From the NCBI RefSeq assembly GCF_001894945.1, contig NZ_BCXE01000001.1, positions 557,940 through 621,939 of the forward strand: 64,000 nucleotides of DNA, written 5' to 3'. Position 1 is the stretch's first letter; each line of letters opens with the position of its first letter. Under the pieces are notes generated by a model, which saw nothing but the letters and a program-made list of their open reading frames with translations, did not search any database and had not been told where the DNA came from. The DNA is from Rhodococcus ruber NBRC 15591. GTDB taxonomy: Bacteria; Actinomycetota; Actinomycetes; Mycobacteriales; Mycobacteriaceae. A program made the translations under genes and the position numbers. Shown here piece by piece: positions 46,243-61,234 of this stretch.

Positions 46243-48261
46243 GTGACAGATACGGACCTGATCGCTACGCCTGTTCTCGATACCACGGATTCGTCCGCGG
46301 GAGCGCAGGCCACCGATCCTGCACAGACTGCACCGCGTGCCGGCCGGCGTGGTGCCGGTCTCTCCGGCATGGTGCTGGCCGAGCTGCGGACCCTCGCGGC
46401 CGAACTCGGCATCAAGGGAACCTCCGGGATGCGTAAGGGCGATCTCATCGCCGCGATCAAGGAGCGGCAGAGCGGCGGAGCCGCCGAGCCGGCTCCTGCG
46501 CCGGAACAGCCCGCCCGGACCGCCCGGACTCGTCGCGCCCGTGGTGCCGCCCAGGACGCGGCCGGCGCCGACACCGCCGCCTCTGCGGACACTGCCGCCC
46601 CCGCCGCCGAGTCGGCGCAGGCGCAGCCCGCTGCGACGACGTCGCCCGAACGGCCTGCCGCGGCGGAACAGCCCGCCGAGGGCGAGGCCGAGGGTGGCCG
46701 CCGGGGTCGTCAGCGTCGCGGTCGCCGAGGTGGCGACCAGGCCGCCGAGACGGCCACCACCGAGGCCCCCAAGGACGCCGCCGAGGCACGAGCCGACGAG
46801 AAGCCGCGCGCCGAGGAGAAGACCGAGGAGAAGGCCGAACCGTCCGACGGCGGTCGCCGCGAGCGCGGTCAGCGCGACGGCCAGCGTGACCAGCGCGACG
46901 GCCAGCGTGACCAGCGCGACGGCCAGCGTGACCAGGGCGAACGCCGCCGCGAGGACCGTGGTCAGGGTCCCCGTCAGGACGGCCGCGACGGCCGGGGTGG
47001 CGACGACGACGAGGACGGCCGCGGACGCCGCGGCCGGCGCTTCCGGGAGCGTCGTCGCGGACGCGACCGCGGCGAGGCCGGGGGGGACACCCGCGAGCCC
47101 GAGATCCGCGAGGACGACGTCCTGCAGCCGGTCGCCGGAATCCTCGACGTCCTGGACAACTACGCGTTCGTCCGGACCTCCGGGTACCTGGCCGGTCCCA
47201 ACGACGTGTACGTCTCGATGAACATGGTGCGCAAGAACGGCCTGCGCCGCGGCGACGCCATCACCGGCGCGGTCCGCGTGCCGCGTGAGGGGGAGCAGGG
47301 CAACCAGCGGCAGAAGTTCAACCCGCTGGTCCGGCTCGACACGGTCAACGGCGGCGACGTCGAGGCCGCCAAGCGCCGCCCGGAGTTCAACAAGCTCACC
47401 CCGCTGTACCCGAACCAGCGGCTGCGGCTCGAGACCACCCCGAACATCCTCACCACCCGCGTGATCGACCTGATCATGCCGATCGGCAAGGGCCAGCGTG
47501 CCCTGATCGTCTCGCCGCCGAAGGCCGGCAAGACGACGGTGATGCAGGACATCGCGAACGCGATCACGACCAACAACCCCGAGTGCTACCTGATGGTCGT
47601 GCTGGTGGACGAGCGGCCCGAAGAGGTCACCGACATGCAGCGTTCGGTCAAGGGCGAGGTCATCGCCTCGACCTTCGACCGGCCGCCGTCGGACCACACG
47701 TCGGTCGCCGAGCTGGCCATCGAGCGTGCCAAGCGGCTCGTCGAGCAGGGCCGCGACGTCGTCGTCCTGCTCGACTCGATCACCCGCCTCGGCCGCGCGT
47801 ACAACAACTCGTCGCCGGCGTCGGGCCGCATCCTCTCCGGTGGTGTCGACTCGACCGCCCTGTACCCGCCGAAGCGGTTCCTGGGCGCGGCTCGCAACAT
47901 CGAGAACGGCGGCTCGCTCACCATCATCGCCACGGCCATGGTGGAGACGGGTTCGACGGGCGACACGGTGATCTTCGAGGAGTTCAAGGGCACCGGCAAC
48001 GCCGAGCTCAAGCTCGATCGCAAGATCGCCGAGCGACGCGTGTTCCCGGCGGTGGACGTCAACCCCTCCGGCACGCGCAAGGACGAGCTGCTGATGAGCC
48101 CCGACGAGTTCGCGGTGGTGCACAAGCTGCGCCGCGTGCTCTCCGGCCTGGACTCGCACCAGGCCATCGATCTGCTCATCGACCGGCTCAAGAAGAGCAA
48201 GAGCAACATCGAGTTCCTCCTGCAGGTGTCGAAGACGGCGCCGGGAGCACTCGACGACTGA
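46243..48261 (+). CDS. rho: Transcription termination factor Rho
   Basis: 672 aa, far longer than the ~420 aa E. coli protein. The N-terminal RHO-N domain (about 40-80: [30 protein letters not shown]) is followed by a ~200-residue disordered insert, first Ala/Glu/Pro-rich, then Arg/Asp/Gly/Gln-rich. The cold-shock-like RNA-binding domain begins near 290 ([14 protein letters not shown]). The ATPase core has P-loop SPPKAGKT at 424-431. Such inserts in actinobacterial Rho bind RNA and improve termination on structured GC-rich transcripts. GTG start. Confidence 0.96.
   Translation: MTDTDLIATPVLDTTDSSAGAQATDPAQTAPRAGRRGAGLSGMVLAELRTLAAELGIKGTSGMRKGDLIAAIKERQSGGAAEPAPAPEQPARTARTRRARGAAQDAAGADTAASADTAAPAAESAQAQPAATTSPERPAAAEQPAEGEAEGGRRGRQRRGRRGGDQAAETATTEAPKDAAEARADEKPRAEEKTEEKAEPSDGGRRERGQRDGQRDQRDGQRDQRDGQRDQGERRREDRGQGPRQDGRDGRGGDDDEDGRGRRGRRFRERRRGRDRGEAGGDTREPEIREDDVLQPVAGILDVLDNYAFVRTSGYLAGPNDVYVSMNMVRKNGLRRGDAITGAVRVPREGEQGNQRQKFNPLVRLDTVNGGDVEAAKRRPEFNKLTPLYPNQRLRLETTPNILTTRVIDLIMPIGKGQRALIVSPPKAGKTTVMQDIANAITTNNPECYLMVVLVDERPEEVTDMQRSVKGEVIASTFDRPPSDHTSVAELAIERAKRLVEQGRDVVVLLDSITRLGRAYNNSSPASGRILSGGVDSTALYPPKRFLGAARNIENGGSLTIIATAMVETGSTGDTVIFEEFKGTGNAELKLDRKIAERRVFPAVDVNPSGTRKDELLMSPDEFAVVHKLRRVLSGLDSHQAIDLLIDRLKKSKSNIEFLLQVSKTAPGALDD
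46870..46932 (+). repeat. Three tandem 21-bp repeats in the rho insert
   Basis: The 21-bp unit beginning CAGCGCGACGGC is present three times without change (46870-46890, 46891-46911, 46912-46932), plus a partial fourth. It encodes the heptad QRDGQRD. The identity at nucleotide level indicates recent expansion; copy number may vary between strains. Confidence 0.9.
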
Positions 48262-48284
48262 TCGCCGCGGCCGCGGCGGCGCAT

Positions 48285-48312
48285 GCCCGGGACGGAATTT
48301 CTCGTCCCGGGC
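48285..48312 (+). terminator. Hairpin after rho
   Basis: Stem GCCCGGGACG (48285-48294) / CGTCCCGGGC (48303-48312) with an 8-base loop, 23 bp after the rho stop. A -10-like CATAAT (48323-48328) follows and may start the rpmE transcript. Confidence 0.65.
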
Positions 48313-48401
48313 CTGCGTTTGGCATAATCGAACAGCTCAGTCCGGTCCCGGTTCACGTCTCCGATCCGCGGAGGCGACCCGGCGGCCACGAAAGGGACAC
48401 C

Positions 48402-48635
48402 ATGAAGGCAGGAATCCACCCCAACTACGGGACGACCACGGTCGTCTGCGGTTGCGGGAACACGTTCGAGACGCGCAGCACCGCGGAGTCGGGACGGATC
48501 ACCGTCGAGGTCTGCTCGCAGTGCCACCCGTTCTACACGGGCAAGCAGAAGATCCTCGACACCGGCGGACGCGTCGCCCGCTTCGAGGCTCGCTACGGCA
48601 AGCGCGCCTCCAAGAAGGCCGCTGCCGACCAGTAG
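48402..48635 (+). CDS. rpmE: 50S ribosomal protein L31 (zinc-binding form)
   Basis: 77 aa. The four zinc ligands are C16, C18, C38 and C41 (VCGCGN and [11 protein letters not shown]), so this is the C+ form of L31. Gene order rho-rpmE-prfA is conserved in actinobacteria. A GAAAGGGA site precedes the ATG. Followed by a strong intrinsic terminator. Confidence 0.96.
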   Translation: MKAGIHPNYGTTTVVCGCGNTFETRSTAESGRITVEVCSQCHPFYTGKQKILDTGGRVARFEARYGKRASKKAAADQ

Positions 48636-48642
48636 CTGTCTC

Positions 48643-48691
48643 GCCGACGCCCGGTTCTGTCTCAGTCACAGGCCGGGCGTCGGCTTTTTTT
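48643..48691 (+). terminator. Intrinsic terminator after rpmE
   Basis: Perfect 12-bp stem (48643-48654 with 48673-48684) followed by seven T residues (48685-48691), the clearest classical intrinsic terminator in the window. Confidence 0.9.
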
Positions 48692-48745
48692 CTCCGGATC
48701 CGTGCGCGGCACGGGCCGCCACGACGGACGAGTGGAGCGAATCAC

Positions 48746-49825
<1,080 letters not shown>

Positions 49826-49848
49826 CGCGTGAGCCGGGTACCGGTCCG

Positions 49849-50319
49849 TTACGGAGCGGGCTCGCCGGGCTCGTCACCCGGGTCGTCGTCCCCGGGCACC
49901 TGCGAGATGTCGATGCCGGGAAGCAGGAAGCAGTTCTCACCCTTCGCGTTCCGGTGCGGTCCCCACACGGCGGACACGACCGTGCCGGGTCCCGTGTTCA
50001 GGAGCGCGACCGGAACCTCGCTGCTCTGCGGCGACGCGGTCAACGAGGCGCCCCCGGTCTGCCAGGTGGCCGTGTTGACCCAGTTGAGCTGCCCGTTCTG
50101 CGCCTTCTGCTCGCCGACCGCGAAGAACAGCTGACCCTCCTCGAGGGCCTCGCTGTCCGTCTCGGTCACGCTGTGGACCGGCGCGACGTAGCTGCAGAGC
50201 AGCGGGGTGGGTTGGACGTCGATCGGCGACGCGGACGCGAGTCCGGGTGCCGCGAGGGCGCCGGCGGCACCGAATGCGACGACGGACGCTGCCCGAACCG
50301 TGAATTTCGACTTCGTCAC
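49849..50319 (-). CDS. Secreted protein of unknown function
   Basis: 156 aa with GTG start and GAGAGGA upstream. A signal peptide (VTKSKFTVRAASVVAFGAAG..., cleavage probably after ASAS near residue 31) precedes a mature region with two cysteines (C41 and C129) that could form a disulfide, and an acidic Pro-rich tail (PGDDDPGDEPGEPAP). No family is recognised. It lies antisense between prfA and prmC, a position where the usual gene order has no gene, so it may be an insertion specific to this lineage. Confidence 0.75.
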   Translation of the reverse strand: MTKSKFTVRAASVVAFGAAGALAAPGLASASPIDVQPTPLLCSYVAPVHSVTETDSEALEEGQLFFAVGEQKAQNGQLNWVNTATWQTGGASLTASPQSSEVPVALLNTGPGTVVSAVWGPHRNAKGENCFLLPGIDISQVPGDDDPGDEPGEPAP

Positions 50320-50444
50320 AGGAAGATCCTCTCCGTAGTTCCGTAGTCCTGGTCCGAATCGGACGATTCCGATCATGCCGTACACCGACCCGATGAGTGA
50401 CCTGTCCGTTTCCGTCGCGTGACCGGCATGGCAGTCTGTACGCC

Positions 50445-51365
50445 GTGACTCGTCAACCCCTGCGCCTGGCGATCCTCGAAGCGGTGTCGGTGCTCGAGGA
50501 AGCCGGTGTCCCCAGTCCGCGTGTGGACGCCGAACTGCTCGCCGCGCACCTGCTCGGCATCGAGCGCACCCGTCTCGGGCTCGTGCCGCTCGTCGACCCG
50601 GCCATGGTCGACGCGTACCGGGCGATGATCGCGCAGCGCGCCAAGCGGATCCCGTTGCAGTACATCACCGGCAGCACGGGAATGGGGGAGATCGACATCG
50701 AGGTGGGTCCCGGCGTCTTCGTCCCGCGACCCGAAACCGAACTACTGCTGGCCTGGGCCCTGGCGCACCTCGAGGGCCTGCAGGAAAATCCGCCGGTCGT
50801 GCTCGACCTGTGCACCGGCTCGGGCGCCCTCGCGCTGGCGATCGCGCACGCCCGGCCCGACGCGATCGTGCACGCGGTCGAACTCGAGCCCCATGCCCTC
50901 GCCTGGGCGCGGCGGAACGCGGAACGCTGCGCGGCGGCAGGAGACACGCCGATCCTCCTGCATCAGGGAGACGTGACGGACCGCAACCTGCTCACCGCCC
51001 TCGAGGGCCGGGTCGACGTCGTGGTGTCGAACCCGCCCTACATCCCCGAGGGCACCGACCTCCCGCCCGAGGTGATCGAGCACGATCCGCACTCGGCGCT
51101 GTTCGGCGGCCCGGACGGGCTGTCGGTGATCAAACCGATGGTCGCGAACATCGCCCGGTGGCTGCGCATCGGCGGTGCGGTCGGCATCGAGCACGACGAC
51201 ACCAACGGGCCCCTGGTCGCGGAGCTGTTCGCGCAGCGCCGCGTGTTCGGTGAGGTGACCGAGCACCCGGATCTGGCGGGGCGGCCGCGGTTCGTCGTCG
51301 CCCGCCGGGTCCCGACCGACGTGGAGGCGCGACGTGCCCGAGCGCAGGGGGAGTCCGGTGTGTGA
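50445..51365 (+). CDS. prmC: Release factor glutamine methyltransferase
   Basis: 306 aa. The SAM-binding motif VLDLCTGSGALALAIAHA and the NPPY motif (N196) in VVSNPPYIPEG are diagnostic of N5-glutamine methyltransferases. It methylates the GGQ Gln of release factors. GTG at 50445 is chosen because the N-terminal domain begins there (TRQPLRLAILEAV); an upstream ATG adds unrelated residues. Confidence 0.94.
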   Translation: MTRQPLRLAILEAVSVLEEAGVPSPRVDAELLAAHLLGIERTRLGLVPLVDPAMVDAYRAMIAQRAKRIPLQYITGSTGMGEIDIEVGPGVFVPRPETELLLAWALAHLEGLQENPPVVLDLCTGSGALALAIAHARPDAIVHAVELEPHALAWARRNAERCAAAGDTPILLHQGDVTDRNLLTALEGRVDVVVSNPPYIPEGTDLPPEVIEHDPHSALFGGPDGLSVIKPMVANIARWLRIGGAVGIEHDDTNGPLVAELFAQRRVFGEVTEHPDLAGRPRFVVARRVPTDVEARRARAQGESGV

Positions 51366-51401
51366 TGCCGGACTCGTTCGCCGCAGTGGAAGGATGAACC
51401 C

Positions 51402-52064
51402 GTGAGCACCGTCTACGACTGCAACAGCCCCGATTCCCGGGCCGCCGGCCTGACGGCCGCCAAGGGCGCGCTGAAGGCCGGCAGGCTCGTCGTCGTCCCC
51501 ACCGACACGGTGTACGGGCTCGCGGCGGATGCCTTCGACAGCGATGCGGTGACCGGCCTGCTGCGTGCCAAGGGCCGGGGCCGGGACATGCCGGTGCCGG
51601 TGCTCGTCGGGTCGTGGAACACGATCGACGGCCTGGTGAACACCGTCCGCCCGCAGGCGCGGGAACTGATCCGCGCGTTCTGGCCCGGCGGTCTGAGTCT
51701 TGTTGTGCACCAAGCTCCCTCGCTCGCGTGGGACCTGGGGGATACGCGCGGCACCGTGATGCTGCGCATGCCACTGCACCCCGTGGTGCTCGAGCTGCTG
51801 CGCGAGGTGGGCCCCCTGGCGGTGTCGAGCGCGAACGTCTCCGGCCGGCCGCCGGCCACCACGGTGGACGAGGCGCGCGCCCAGCTCGGCGGATCGGCCA
51901 GCGTGTACCTCGACGGCGGCCCGGCCGAACACGCCGTCGCCTCCACCATCGTCGACCTGACCGCCGATCGTCCGCGCGTGCTGCGCGAGGGGGCCGTGGC
52001 GGTCGAGGACATCGCGGAGGTGCTGGGCGAGGATCCGGCGCAGCTGCGTACCGGCGGGGAGTGA
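51402..52064 (+). CDS. L-threonylcarbamoyladenylate synthase (Sua5/YrdC/TsaC)
   Basis: 220 aa YrdC domain: PTDTVYGLAADAF, RAKGRGRDMPVPVLV, FWPGGLSLVV and SSANVSGRPPATT. It makes the threonylcarbamoyl-AMP intermediate for t6A in tRNAs reading ANN codons. The C-terminal region is short, so this is the YrdC-only or short Sua5 form. GTG start; same operon direction as prmC and wecA. Confidence 0.93.
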   Translation: MSTVYDCNSPDSRAAGLTAAKGALKAGRLVVVPTDTVYGLAADAFDSDAVTGLLRAKGRGRDMPVPVLVGSWNTIDGLVNTVRPQARELIRAFWPGGLSLVVHQAPSLAWDLGDTRGTVMLRMPLHPVVLELLREVGPLAVSSANVSGRPPATTVDEARAQLGGSASVYLDGGPAEHAVASTIVDLTADRPRVLREGAVAVEDIAEVLGEDPAQLRTGGE

Positions 52065-52082
52065 CGGCGGGGACCGGACGAA

Positions 52083-53288
52083 GTGACTGTCGCCGACACG
52101 GCATCCCTGGTGCTGGCCCAATCGGGCCGCGGCGCCGGCGTGCCCATCCGCGAGCTGCTGCTCGTGCTCCTCACCGCCGCGGTCGTCACCTTCCTCTCGA
52201 CGGGGGCCGTGCGGATCGCCGCGATCCGGTTCGGCGCCGTCGCGGTGCCCCGGGACCGGGACGTGCATGTGCAGCCGACACCGCGGCTGGGCGGCGTCGG
52301 AATGTACTTCGGCTTGGTGGCGGGCCTGCTGTTCGCCCAGCAACTGCCCGCCCTGACCCGAGGGTTCGAGTACACCCCCGACATGGGAGCGGCGCTGGTC
52401 TCGGGCACCATCATCGTGATCGTCGGGATCATCGACGACCGTTGGGGACTCGACGCGCTGACCAAGTTCGTCGGGCAGGTCACGGCGGCGGGCGTGCTCG
52501 TCGTCATGGGCGTGAGCTGGATCGTCATCTACGAGCCCTTCGGTGGCAGCACCCTCATCCTCGACCAGCTGCAGGCGGGACTGTTCACCGTCCTGGTTGC
52601 GGTGGTGATGATCAACGCGATGAACTTCGTCGACGGTCTCGACGGTCTCGCGGCCGGTCTCGGGCTGATCGCGGCCGTCGCGATCTGTGTGTTCTCCGTC
52701 GGGCTGCTGCACGATCAGGGCGGGGATGTGGGGGCGTATCCGCCCGCCCTGATCGCCGCGGCCCTCGCGGGAGCCTGCCTCGGCTTCCTGCCGCACAACT
52801 TCCAGCCGGCCCGGATCTTCATGGGCGACTCCGGATCGATGCTGATCGGCCTGATGCTGGCGGCGATCTCGACGAGCGCGTCGGGACGCATCCCCTTGGC
52901 GGCCTACGGCACCCGCGACCTGCTCGGCCTGCTCTCCCCGCTGATCCTCGTGGGGGCGGTCATGTTCATCCCCATCCTCGACCTGCTGCTGGCGGTCGTC
53001 CGGCGCACCCGGGCCGGGGTCAGCCCGTTCAGCCCGGACAAGATGCACCTGCACCATCGACTGCTGCAGATCGGGCACTCGCACCGCCGGGTGGTGCTGT
53101 TGATCTACCTGTGGGTCGGGGTGCTCGCGTTCGGGGCCGTCGGTTCCTCGCTGCTCGACCGGCGGGCCGTCGTACTGCTCATGGCGGGTGGACTGGTGTT
53201 CGCGCTGGTCGTCACGGCGGTGCCGTCGCTGCGTCACGACGACGCCGGCCGTCCCCGGCGACGCCGGCGCCGGGGACGGGTCCGTTAG
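52083..53288 (+). CDS. wecA: Decaprenyl-phosphate N-acetylglucosaminephosphotransferase
   Basis: 401 aa membrane protein with about 11 helices. Family motifs: PTPRLGGVGMYFG, the aspartate pairs in GIIDDRWGLD and NFVDGLDGLAAG, FMGDSGSM, and the cytoplasmic HLHHR. In mycolata it starts the arabinogalactan-peptidoglycan linker by moving GlcNAc-1-P onto decaprenyl phosphate. GTG start, 18 bp after the previous gene. Confidence 0.94.
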   Translation: MTVADTASLVLAQSGRGAGVPIRELLLVLLTAAVVTFLSTGAVRIAAIRFGAVAVPRDRDVHVQPTPRLGGVGMYFGLVAGLLFAQQLPALTRGFEYTPDMGAALVSGTIIVIVGIIDDRWGLDALTKFVGQVTAAGVLVVMGVSWIVIYEPFGGSTLILDQLQAGLFTVLVAVVMINAMNFVDGLDGLAAGLGLIAAVAICVFSVGLLHDQGGDVGAYPPALIAAALAGACLGFLPHNFQPARIFMGDSGSMLIGLMLAAISTSASGRIPLAAYGTRDLLGLLSPLILVGAVMFIPILDLLLAVVRRTRAGVSPFSPDKMHLHHRLLQIGHSHRRVVLLIYLWVGVLAFGAVGSSLLDRRAVVLLMAGGLVFALVVTAVPSLRHDDAGRPRRRRRRGRVR

Positions 53289-53299
53289 GCTTGACTCCC

Positions 53300-53767
53300 G
53301 TGACCTCCCCGGATCAGCCCTTGCCCGCCCTGCCCGATTCCTCCGCGCCGATGCGCGCCGCCGTCCGGTACGGCGTGCTCGGGCTCATCGTGCTGACGGT
53401 CGTCGCCACCGTGATCGGTGGCCTCGTCGCCGGTCTGCCGGGCGTGTGGGGTGCGCTGATCGGCGCTGCCGTGGGCGGCGGCTTCATCCTCTTCACCGCG
53501 CTCGGCGTGCTGCTCACCGCCCGTCTTCCGGCGACGACGGCGGGTGCGGTGCTGCTGGGCACCTGGCTGCTCAAGCTGATCCTCGCGATCGTGGTGATGA
53601 TGCTGCTCAGGCCGCTCGACTTCTACGACAAGGGCGTGCTCGTGCTCACGATCGTCTTCGCGCTGCTCGTCGTCCTGGGCGCCGAGACCTACGGCGTGCT
53701 GTCGCAGCGCGCGCTCTACGTGGAGCCTGCCGGTAGCGCTGAGCAGGGGAACAACGACGAACGGTAG
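53300..53767 (+). CDS. AtpI-like membrane protein at head of ATP synthase locus
   Basis: 155 aa with four predicted membrane helices (about 22-45, 48-72, 78-98, 112-135). It sits between wecA and atpB, as AtpI-type proteins (Rv1303-like) do in mycobacteria. AtpI proteins help assemble the c-ring or carry Mg2+ in other bacteria; function here is inferred from position and topology. GTG start. Confidence 0.78.
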   Translation: MTSPDQPLPALPDSSAPMRAAVRYGVLGLIVLTVVATVIGGLVAGLPGVWGALIGAAVGGGFILFTALGVLLTARLPATTAGAVLLGTWLLKLILAIVVMMLLRPLDFYDKGVLVLTIVFALLVVLGAETYGVLSQRALYVEPAGSAEQGNNDER

Positions 53768-54026
53768 TACCGTCGTTGTCAATGACCTCGCGGTACGGGC
53801 ACCCGCCTACACAACGTCGTAGAAGTGTTGATAAGGTCGTCCCAAGCGAGTGCGACTGCCTGCGATTCCCGAGGAGTCGAGTGCGGTTGTGTCCTCGCAG
53901 GCGGTCGTGTTCGAATGGCCGCCGAGTCGACGAGAGTCGCCGACACCGACAGACGCTGGCCCCGATCGGGAGCCGACAGCAGCTGGCGAATACGCGAGCC
54001 GACCTGGTCGACTTGTTGGATCGTCA
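53768..54026 (+). promoter_or_regulatory. Upstream region of the atp operon
   Basis: No gene is seen in these 259 bases. Candidate promoter parts are TTGTCA at 53775-53780 and an AT-rich TTGATAAGGT near 53829-53838 that could serve as a -10. Neither has an ideal partner. The region likely holds the promoter of atpBEFHAGDC. Confidence 0.4.
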
Positions 54027-54875
54027 ATGTCCGATCGAACCGCAGACGGCAATGCCTGCGGCCGACTACGGGAGAGAGCGCTGAGCGTCACCACCTTGGC
54101 TGCCGGAGAATTCCACGCGCCGTCACTAGCCGATTTCTTCCCCCCAGCAGTTCTGTTCGAAGGCACCCCCTTCGAAATGGACCGCCTGATGCTCATCCGC
54201 GTCGTCGTGGCCGTGCTCGTGGCGCTGTTCTTCGCGCTCGCGATGCGCAGCCCGAAGATCGTGCCCCGCGGTGTGCAGAACGTCGCCGAGATCATGATCG
54301 ACTTCGTGCGGATCAACATCGCCGAGGACATCCTCGGCAAGCAGCAGGGCCGCCGATTCCTTCCGGTTCTCGTGACCATCTTCTTCCTCGTGGTCGGTCT
54401 CAACCTGACGTCGGTCATCCCGTTCCTGAACATCTCGTCGAACGCGCGTATCGGCATGCCGATCGTCCTGGCCGCGCTCGCCTACGTCGTCTTCAACTAC
54501 GTGGGCATCAAGAAGTACGGGTTCTTCCGCTACGTCAAGAGCAGCATCGTCGTGCCGAACCTGCCGCCCGCGCTGCACGTGCTGGTCATCCCGATCGAGT
54601 TCATCTCGACGTTCCTGCTGCGCCCGTTCACGCTCACCATCCGTCTCATGGCGAACATGCTGGCCGGCCACATCATGCTGGTGCTGTTCTTCAGCGCAAC
54701 CCAGTTCTTCTTCTTCAGCGCCGACGGCGCGATGAAGATCTTCGGTATCGGCTCGCTGATCGGTGGCATCGCGTTCACCTTCTTCGAGCTGCTGGTGATC
54801 GTCCTGCAGGCGTACATCTTCGCGCTGTTGACTGCGGTGTACATCGACCTCGCGCTGCACGCCGAAGAGCACTAG
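54027..54875 (+). CDS. atpB: ATP synthase subunit a
   Basis: 282 aa from the ATG at 54027. The body has about six helices, with the conserved Arg in RPFTLTIRLMANMLAGH that faces the c-ring and drives proton passage. The first 18 residues (MSDRTADGNACGRLRERA) do not resemble a subunit-a start. A CTG at 54081 with GGGAG 6 bases upstream would give a 264-aa protein beginning SVTTLAAGEFHAPSL, the part that looks like family N-termini. The true start may therefore be this CTG. Confidence 0.92.
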   Translation: MSDRTADGNACGRLRERALSVTTLAAGEFHAPSLADFFPPAVLFEGTPFEMDRLMLIRVVVAVLVALFFALAMRSPKIVPRGVQNVAEIMIDFVRINIAEDILGKQQGRRFLPVLVTIFFLVVGLNLTSVIPFLNISSNARIGMPIVLAALAYVVFNYVGIKKYGFFRYVKSSIVVPNLPPALHVLVIPIEFISTFLLRPFTLTIRLMANMLAGHIMLVLFFSATQFFFFSADGAMKIFGIGSLIGGIAFTFFELLVIVLQAYIFALLTAVYIDLALHAEEH

Positions 54876-54913
54876 CACGCCGACCGGCACTACCCACACA
54901 ACACACAGACTGA

Positions 54914-55216
<303 letters not shown>

Positions 55217-55226
55217 TCTGACGACC

Positions 55227-55787
55227 ATGGCTGACAGCATCCTGTTGCTCGCGGCGGAGGCAGAGGACCAGAACCCTCTGCTTCCCGCGACGTACGACAT
55301 CGTCTGGTCGCTGGTCGCCCTGATCATCGTCGGGCTCGTCTTCTGGAAGTACGTGCTTCCGCTGTTCCAGAAGGTGCTCGACGAGCGTTCGGAGCTGATC
55401 GAAGGCGGCATCAAGAAGGCCGAGGAAGCTCAGGCCGAGGCAAAGGCCGCGCTCGAGCAGTACCGCGCGCAGCTCGCCGAGGCCCGCACCGAGGCGGCGC
55501 AGATCCGTGAGGAGGCCCGCGCCCAGGGCCAGCAGATCATCGCGGACATGAAGGCTCAGGCCCAGGAGGAGAGCGACCGCATCGTCGCCGCCGGTCACAA
55601 CCAGCTGCAGGCCCAGCGCCAGCAGATCGTGACCGAGCTGCGCGGTGATCTCGGCCGCACCGCCGTGGATCTGGCCGAGAAGGTCATCGGGGAGTCCCTC
55701 TCCGACGACGTCAAGCGTGCCGGCTCGATCGACCGCTTCCTCAGCGAGCTCGACTCCCTCAGCGCTGACTCTGCATCCCGAAAGTGA
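55227..55787 (+). CDS. atpF: ATP synthase subunit b
   Basis: 186 aa. One N-terminal membrane helix (about 25-47) then a long charged coiled coil to about 160 that forms the peripheral stalk. The stop overlaps the atpH start. A separate normal-sized atpH follows, so there is no b-delta fusion. Confidence 0.95.
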   Translation: MADSILLLAAEAEDQNPLLPATYDIVWSLVALIIVGLVFWKYVLPLFQKVLDERSELIEGGIKKAEEAQAEAKAALEQYRAQLAEARTEAAQIREEARAQGQQIIADMKAQAQEESDRIVAAGHNQLQAQRQQIVTELRGDLGRTAVDLAEKVIGESLSDDVKRAGSIDRFLSELDSLSADSASRK

Positions 55788-56632
55788 GCACCATGTACGC
55801 AGCAAGCCGTGAGGCACTCGCTCAGACGCGTTCCGCGCTGCAGGGCGCGTTGGCGTCGAGCACCGCATCCGCTGCCGCGGGTGCCGCAACTGCAGCTGCG
55901 GCGCAGGCCGGCTCCGAGCTGTTCTCGGTGGTCGAGGTGCTCGACGATCAGCGCACCCTGCGGAGTGCGCTGGCCGACGCCTCGGCCCCGGCAGCCGGCC
56001 GGCAGGCGCTGGCCGAGCGGGTCTTCGGGAGCAAGGTCTCGCCCGTCACCCTCGCGACCCTGAAGGCGGCGGCAGGGCAGGACTGGTCGACCCAGTCCGA
56101 CCTGACCAACTCCCTCGTTCAGCTGGGTCGCGAAGCCCTCCTGACGGCAGCGGCCGACCAGAACCAGCTCGACACCGTCGAGGACGAGCTGTTCCGGCTC
56201 GGTCGCATCGTGGCCGGCAACGCCGAGCTCGAGCAGGCCCTCTCCGATCGCACCAAGCCGCTGGCGGCCAAGCGCGAGTTCCTCTCGCGGTTGCTCTACG
56301 GCAAGTCCACCGCGATCACCGAGGCCCTGGCCGTGCAGGCCGTCGGACGGCTGAAGAGCAAGGCCCCGGCCGATGCGTTCGACGAACTGTCGAACCTCGC
56401 CGCCACCCAGCGGGACCGCGCCGTCGCCCATGTGCGCAGTGCGGCACCCCTCAGCGCGGCGCAGACCGAACGGCTCACCGGTATCCTGACCAGAACGTAC
56501 GGCAAGCCGGTCACGGTGCACGTCGAGGTGGTTCCCGAGCTTCTCAGTGGATTGGTCGTCCGGGTGGGCGACGAGGTCATCGACGGCACCGCCGCGGGTC
56601 GACTCGCCGCAGTGCGCAAGAGCCTCACGTAG
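55784..56632 (+). CDS. atpH: ATP synthase subunit delta
   Basis: 282 aa. N-terminal helical bundle (about 1-110) and C-terminal part with [52 protein letters not shown], the OSCP/delta signature. It lacks the extra membrane-b domain of the mycobacterial AtpH (about 446 aa). GTG start by 4-bp overlap; an ATG three codons later is possible. Confidence 0.95.
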   Translation: MSTMYAASREALAQTRSALQGALASSTASAAAGAATAAAAQAGSELFSVVEVLDDQRTLRSALADASAPAAGRQALAERVFGSKVSPVTLATLKAAAGQDWSTQSDLTNSLVQLGREALLTAAADQNQLDTVEDELFRLGRIVAGNAELEQALSDRTKPLAAKREFLSRLLYGKSTAITEALAVQAVGRLKSKAPADAFDELSNLAATQRDRAVAHVRSAAPLSAAQTERLTGILTRTYGKPVTVHVEVVPELLSGLVVRVGDEVIDGTAAGRLAAVRKSLT

Positions 56633-56696
56633 TCCACTACCGAACACACACACATTGCGATCTTTTCGAAGACCAGATACCGAGAGCAGGAAGAAC

Positions 56697-58340
<1,644 letters not shown>

Positions 58341-58388
58341 GCGTGGAGACCATGACCCAGCGTCCTGTGAAGGGAGTGTGATCGACGA

Positions 58389-60828
<2,440 letters not shown>

Positions 60829-60834
60829 TCCGCG

Positions 60835-61200
60835 ATGGCTGAAATGACCGTGGACCTCGTTGCCGTCGAGGAGCGCCTCTGGTCGGGCACCGCCCGGCTG
60901 GTCAGCGCCCAGACGACCGAGGGCGAGATCGGTGTCATGCCGGGCCACGAGCCGGTCCTCGGCCAGCTCGTGGAAGGCGGTGTCGTCTCCATCACCACCG
61001 CCGACGGCGATCGGGTCGTCGCGGCCGTGCACGGCGGTTTCCTCTCGGTGACCGCCACGACGGTGACGATCCTCGCGGAGGCTGCGGAGCTGACGGAGAA
61101 CATCGACGTCGAGTCCGCGCGCGCCGTGCTGAGCGACAGCCAGGACGAGGCCGAGATCGCGGCAGCCCGGGGCCGACTCCGGGCCGTCGAGCGGGCCTGA
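60835..61200 (+). CDS. atpC: ATP synthase subunit epsilon
   Basis: 121 aa. The beta-sandwich N-domain ([37 protein letters not shown]) is complete. The C-terminal helical pair is short, as in actinobacteria. Begins 6 bp after atpD. Last subunit gene of the operon. Confidence 0.95.
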   Translation: MAEMTVDLVAVEERLWSGTARLVSAQTTEGEIGVMPGHEPVLGQLVEGGVVSITTADGDRVVAAVHGGFLSVTATTVTILAEAAELTENIDVESARAVLSDSQDEAEIAAARGRLRAVERA

Positions 61201-61234
61201 CGGATACGACAAGCCGCGACGGAGCCGACGAGCA

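Noticed and set aside
46870..46932. CRISPR-like array
   Set aside because: Repeats are tandem without spacers and lie inside the rho coding frame; they encode a protein heptad. No CRISPR array was seen anywhere in the window.
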